DNA from: CAYWWY01 sp964462525
GTDB taxonomy: Bacteria; Thermotogota; Thermotogae; MWEM01
Reading direction: 5' to 3'
Length of the DNA stretch: 64,000 bases
NCBI GenBank assembly: GCA_964462525.1
Contig: CAYWWY010000005.1
Span: 153,093-217,092, forward strand
Below, one piece after another: positions 61,862 through 64,000 of this stretch (its first letter is position 1; the number at the start of each line of letters is the position of its first letter). The notes under the pieces were generated by a model that saw only the letters and a list, made by a program, of their open reading frames with translations, was not told the DNA's origin and ran no database searches. A program made the translations under genes and the position numbers.

Positions 61862-63796
61862 TTACCTGCCCCCATTGAAAACAGAAGAACTTTGGATTAG
61901 GATATTCCTGCGATAAACAGCATAGCAATCTTTCAATGCGCTCATTTTCTCAGCAATCAAAAGCTCGAGCCGGGATGCGATATCATATGTGTCCCGGTGA
62001 AGGGCTGTGCGCATCTGTGTAAACAGGCTCTGCCTCTCTTGGGTGTCTTTGGCCAACTCTTGGCGCAATTGATCGATCTCTGCATAGCGGATAGAATCAA
62101 GTTCGGTAGAGTACCGATCGAATAGAGGCTCACATTCATGAACCGTTTGCAAGGCTTCAGGTAGGATTCGAGTGAGGATTTCCGTTTTCCATCGAGATAG
62201 CGCGCTCTGGGTATATCCATTGAGCCATGATTGGGAAAAGACCTCTTCGCGAAACAGGGTTTGTGTTTTCTGCGTGTGGGTTTCAAACGATCGCATCATC
62301 TCGTACACAGTCATGGGCGGTTTACCGAATCTCCGGTTTCGTTCATCGGGGGTGAAATCATCGAAGATATCCTTTTCGCTCCGATACTGCCTATTTGTCT
62401 CGAGGTAGGGGGACTCATCCCCGCGCTCTTTTGAAAGTTCATGGAGAAGCTCTTCAGGAGTCTTCTGATATTCAATCGCATAGCGGATGCCGTCTTCCAT
62501 CGCCATGCATACACCGGCTACAGCAAGATAGGTGTTGGTGTAGGGGTTGGGGGATCGGATTTCAAAGCGCGTAGATTGCGGGCAATGAGGATCTCGAATC
62601 ACCCCCACCAAAACAGTCCGGTTACGGGAGGGAAGGACTGGTGAATGGCCAAGAGAAGAAACAACACACACTGGCGCTTCAAATCCAGGTCTCAAGCGAT
62701 TCAACGCGTCACATGTCGGAGAGATCAACGGGTTAATGACCTCATAGTGTTTGAGGAGTCCCATCAATGCACCATATCCTAAGGGGCTCAAATAAGATTC
62801 TTGGTAGGATTCTGGTGAAAAGAGATTGATGATGCGTCCATCATGGGTAACGGCTTGAATTCCGATATGGGTATGCTCCCCATTCCCGGCCACCGTAGGC
62901 AGTGGCTTGGCTTTGAAAATGACCTCCAAACCATGACGGCGGAAGATCTCTCTTATGGCGATCCGGGCCCGAAGCTCGTTGTCGGCGGCTTGCATAGCGG
63001 GCGCATATTTCCAATCAACTTCGATTTGTTCCATCACGTGAGAAAGCTTTCCCTGAGAATCGATCCGAGCCTTGACACCGCCTACTTCTTTATGGCCCAT
63101 TTCCGGAGACAGCCCATATTGTTCGAAGAGCATCATCACTTCTTCCAACGCAGTGCGTACAGACCCACGGGTTCTTTGCCAATAGTTTACCTGCATGATC
63201 TGACTGGAAGATAATTCGTCAGTTTCCACTTTGTGCATGGGGGTTTTCACCCAAAACTCCAGTTCTGTACCGACGGTAATATGGATATCAGAAATCTCGG
63301 AGATCGGAGGCAGAATCATCCCCGGAATGCGTGGATACTGGCCTAGCAACTCGATCACCGATTTTTTCATGTGGTTGACGGCCTTTTGCAAAATCGCCCG
63401 CGAACAAACACGCTCGTTTTTGTACAGCAGAAAAGAAGGAATCCGCAGGGTGCCTATTGGCTTGTGGTATTGTGGATGAAGAAAATCCCAGTTGTAGTCC
63501 ACTGGCCAATTGACTTCGGGATCAGCGATCATATCGACCTTCGCGTCGTTCAGCGAAGCAAGATGGTTCAGCGCAACCGAAGATCCATCTGTCTGGAGCA
63601 ACGGCATGCCATTAAAGTATTGATCGATGTCCTGCAGAAACCAACGAATCGGGATCTTCTCGTCGGTGTCGTTCCCCGCCAAGTCGATTCCGACCAAAGA
63701 GACGAATTGGATCTCAGGGTGCTCGCGAAGAAGATCGATTAGTTCCCGCCGCGTATTCTGTTTCGGGGGGATATAGTAGAGAAGCTCAGCCGCCAT
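61862..63796 (-). CDS. Glutamine synthetase family protein with C-terminal extension
   Basis: 644 residues, against about 440-470 for type I enzymes. Catalytic core: beta-grasp region with FVSLVGIDLAGND, metal ligands in TVGTELEFWV and GLSPEMGHKEVGGVKARID, the ATP/ammonium loop AGNGEHTHIG, and RFEIRSPNPYTNTYLAVAGV. The last about 150 residues are helical. The adenylylation-site loop of enterobacterial GlnA is not seen. It either makes glutamine or glutamylates another amine. It is monocistronic in the window. Confidence 0.88.
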   Translation of the reverse strand: MAAELLYYIPPKQNTRRELIDLLREHPEIQFVSLVGIDLAGNDTDEKIPIRWFLQDIDQYFNGMPLLQTDGSSVALNHLASLNDAKVDMIADPEVNWPVDYNWDFLHPQYHKPIGTLRIPSFLLYKNERVCSRAILQKAVNHMKKSVIELLGQYPRIPGMILPPISEISDIHITVGTELEFWVKTPMHKVETDELSSSQIMQVNYWQRTRGSVRTALEEVMMLFEQYGLSPEMGHKEVGGVKARIDSQGKLSHVMEQIEVDWKYAPAMQAADNELRARIAIREIFRRHGLEVIFKAKPLPTVAGNGEHTHIGIQAVTHDGRIINLFSPESYQESYLSPLGYGALMGLLKHYEVINPLISPTCDALNRLRPGFEAPVCVVSSLGHSPVLPSRNRTVLVGVIRDPHCPQSTRFEIRSPNPYTNTYLAVAGVCMAMEDGIRYAIEYQKTPEELLHELSKERGDESPYLETNRQYRSEKDIFDDFTPDERNRRFGKPPMTVYEMMRSFETHTQKTQTLFREEVFSQSWLNGYTQSALSRWKTEILTRILPEALQTVHECEPLFDRYSTELDSIRYAEIDQLRQELAKDTQERQSLFTQMRTALHRDTYDIASRLELLIAEKMSALKDCYAVYRRNILIQSSSVFNGGR

Positions 63797-63910
63797 CAGC
63801 TACCACCTCGCAAAGAGTTTACGTGTGCTTTCCCCTACCCCGGTATGAAATGGGATTCATGTTGGAATGGTTTGCAGGGAGCAATCCATTCCCCGCATGA
63901 CGATTGGGCA

Positions 63911-63916
63911 ATTATA
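63911..63916 (-). promoter_or_regulatory. Extended -10 promoter of the glutamine synthetase family gene
   Basis: Minus strand CTTGTGGTATAAT, about 115 bases before the start codon; -35 weak. Confidence 0.5.
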
Positions 63917-64000
63917 CCACAAGAAAAGCCTCTGCCTTACTGGGGGTGTGGGTAACATTAAAGGGTGTAAGATGTCCAATACTCATAGGAAAGAAAAACA

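Overview
The window is a dense bacterial chromosome segment (about 50 protein genes, short gaps, strong GGAGG-type ribosome binding sites, many 1-14 base overlaps, no tRNA or rRNA). Several predicted lipoproteins and secreted repeat proteins, Etf/GlcD flavoproteins, a polyferredoxin-type membrane protein, large hybrid kinases and HD-GYP signalling suggest an anaerobic or microaerophilic, environment-sensing bacterium. I cannot name the phylum from sequence alone. Many starts are preceded by an extended -10 element close to TGTGGTATAAT.

Layout. 1-12.4 kb: end of a serpin gene; then on the minus strand a secreted ankyrin protein, a histone-deacetylase-like hydrolase, a Gfo/Idh/MocA oxidoreductase and a 7TM hybrid histidine kinase, then a 1325-residue secreted protein with a seven-repeat propeller. 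12.8-16.6 kb: operon etfB-etfA-glcD plus a small sulfite-oxidase-fold protein that has Ser where the family has its molybdenum-binding Cys. 16.7-25.4 kb: an orphan PhoB-like regulator, a Ski2-like helicase with mnmA, an LRR lipoprotein, a SUMF1-like protein, a CheY-like regulator and an Eis-like acetyltransferase. 25.8-27.4 kb: a small HTH/AT-hook protein and an MsrA-MsrB fusion.

27.4-30.6 kb is a rearranged accessory patch. A flavodoxin gene is partly duplicated (258 identical bases), and the second copy is fused into an HU gene that has lost its 5' end. Between the copies lie remnants of an HD-GYP gene, a tyrosine recombinase and a YhcG-type nuclease gene, with an intact MntA/HepT toxin-antitoxin pair and a GNAT gene.

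33.2-41.3 kb holds a complete his operon, hisZ-G-D-B-H-A-F-IE-C, followed by a DMT exporter. Ahead of it is a leader-peptide attenuator: a consensus promoter, a 28-codon ORF with three consecutive His codons, an antiterminator and a 12-bp terminator.

41.3-52 kb: rmuC, a DUF4180 protein, a beta-helix lipoprotein, pgmB, an operon of membrane [4Fe-4S] protein/secreted protein/response regulator/unknown protein, a DUF2202 protein and a PAS-GAF histidine kinase. 52.4-61.8 kb: a secreted hydrolase; an ECF-sigma-like gene followed by a zinc-type anti-sigma gene; convergent to them a TPR-CHAT protease gene followed by a propeller lipoprotein gene; and a secreted PDZ protein. A glutamine synthetase family gene closes the window.

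The most interesting items are the CRISPR-free TPR-CHAT / sigma / anti-sigma neighbourhood, which recalls the Csx29-Csx30-RpoE arrangement of type III-E CRISPR, the his attenuator, and the flavodoxin/HU rearrangement.
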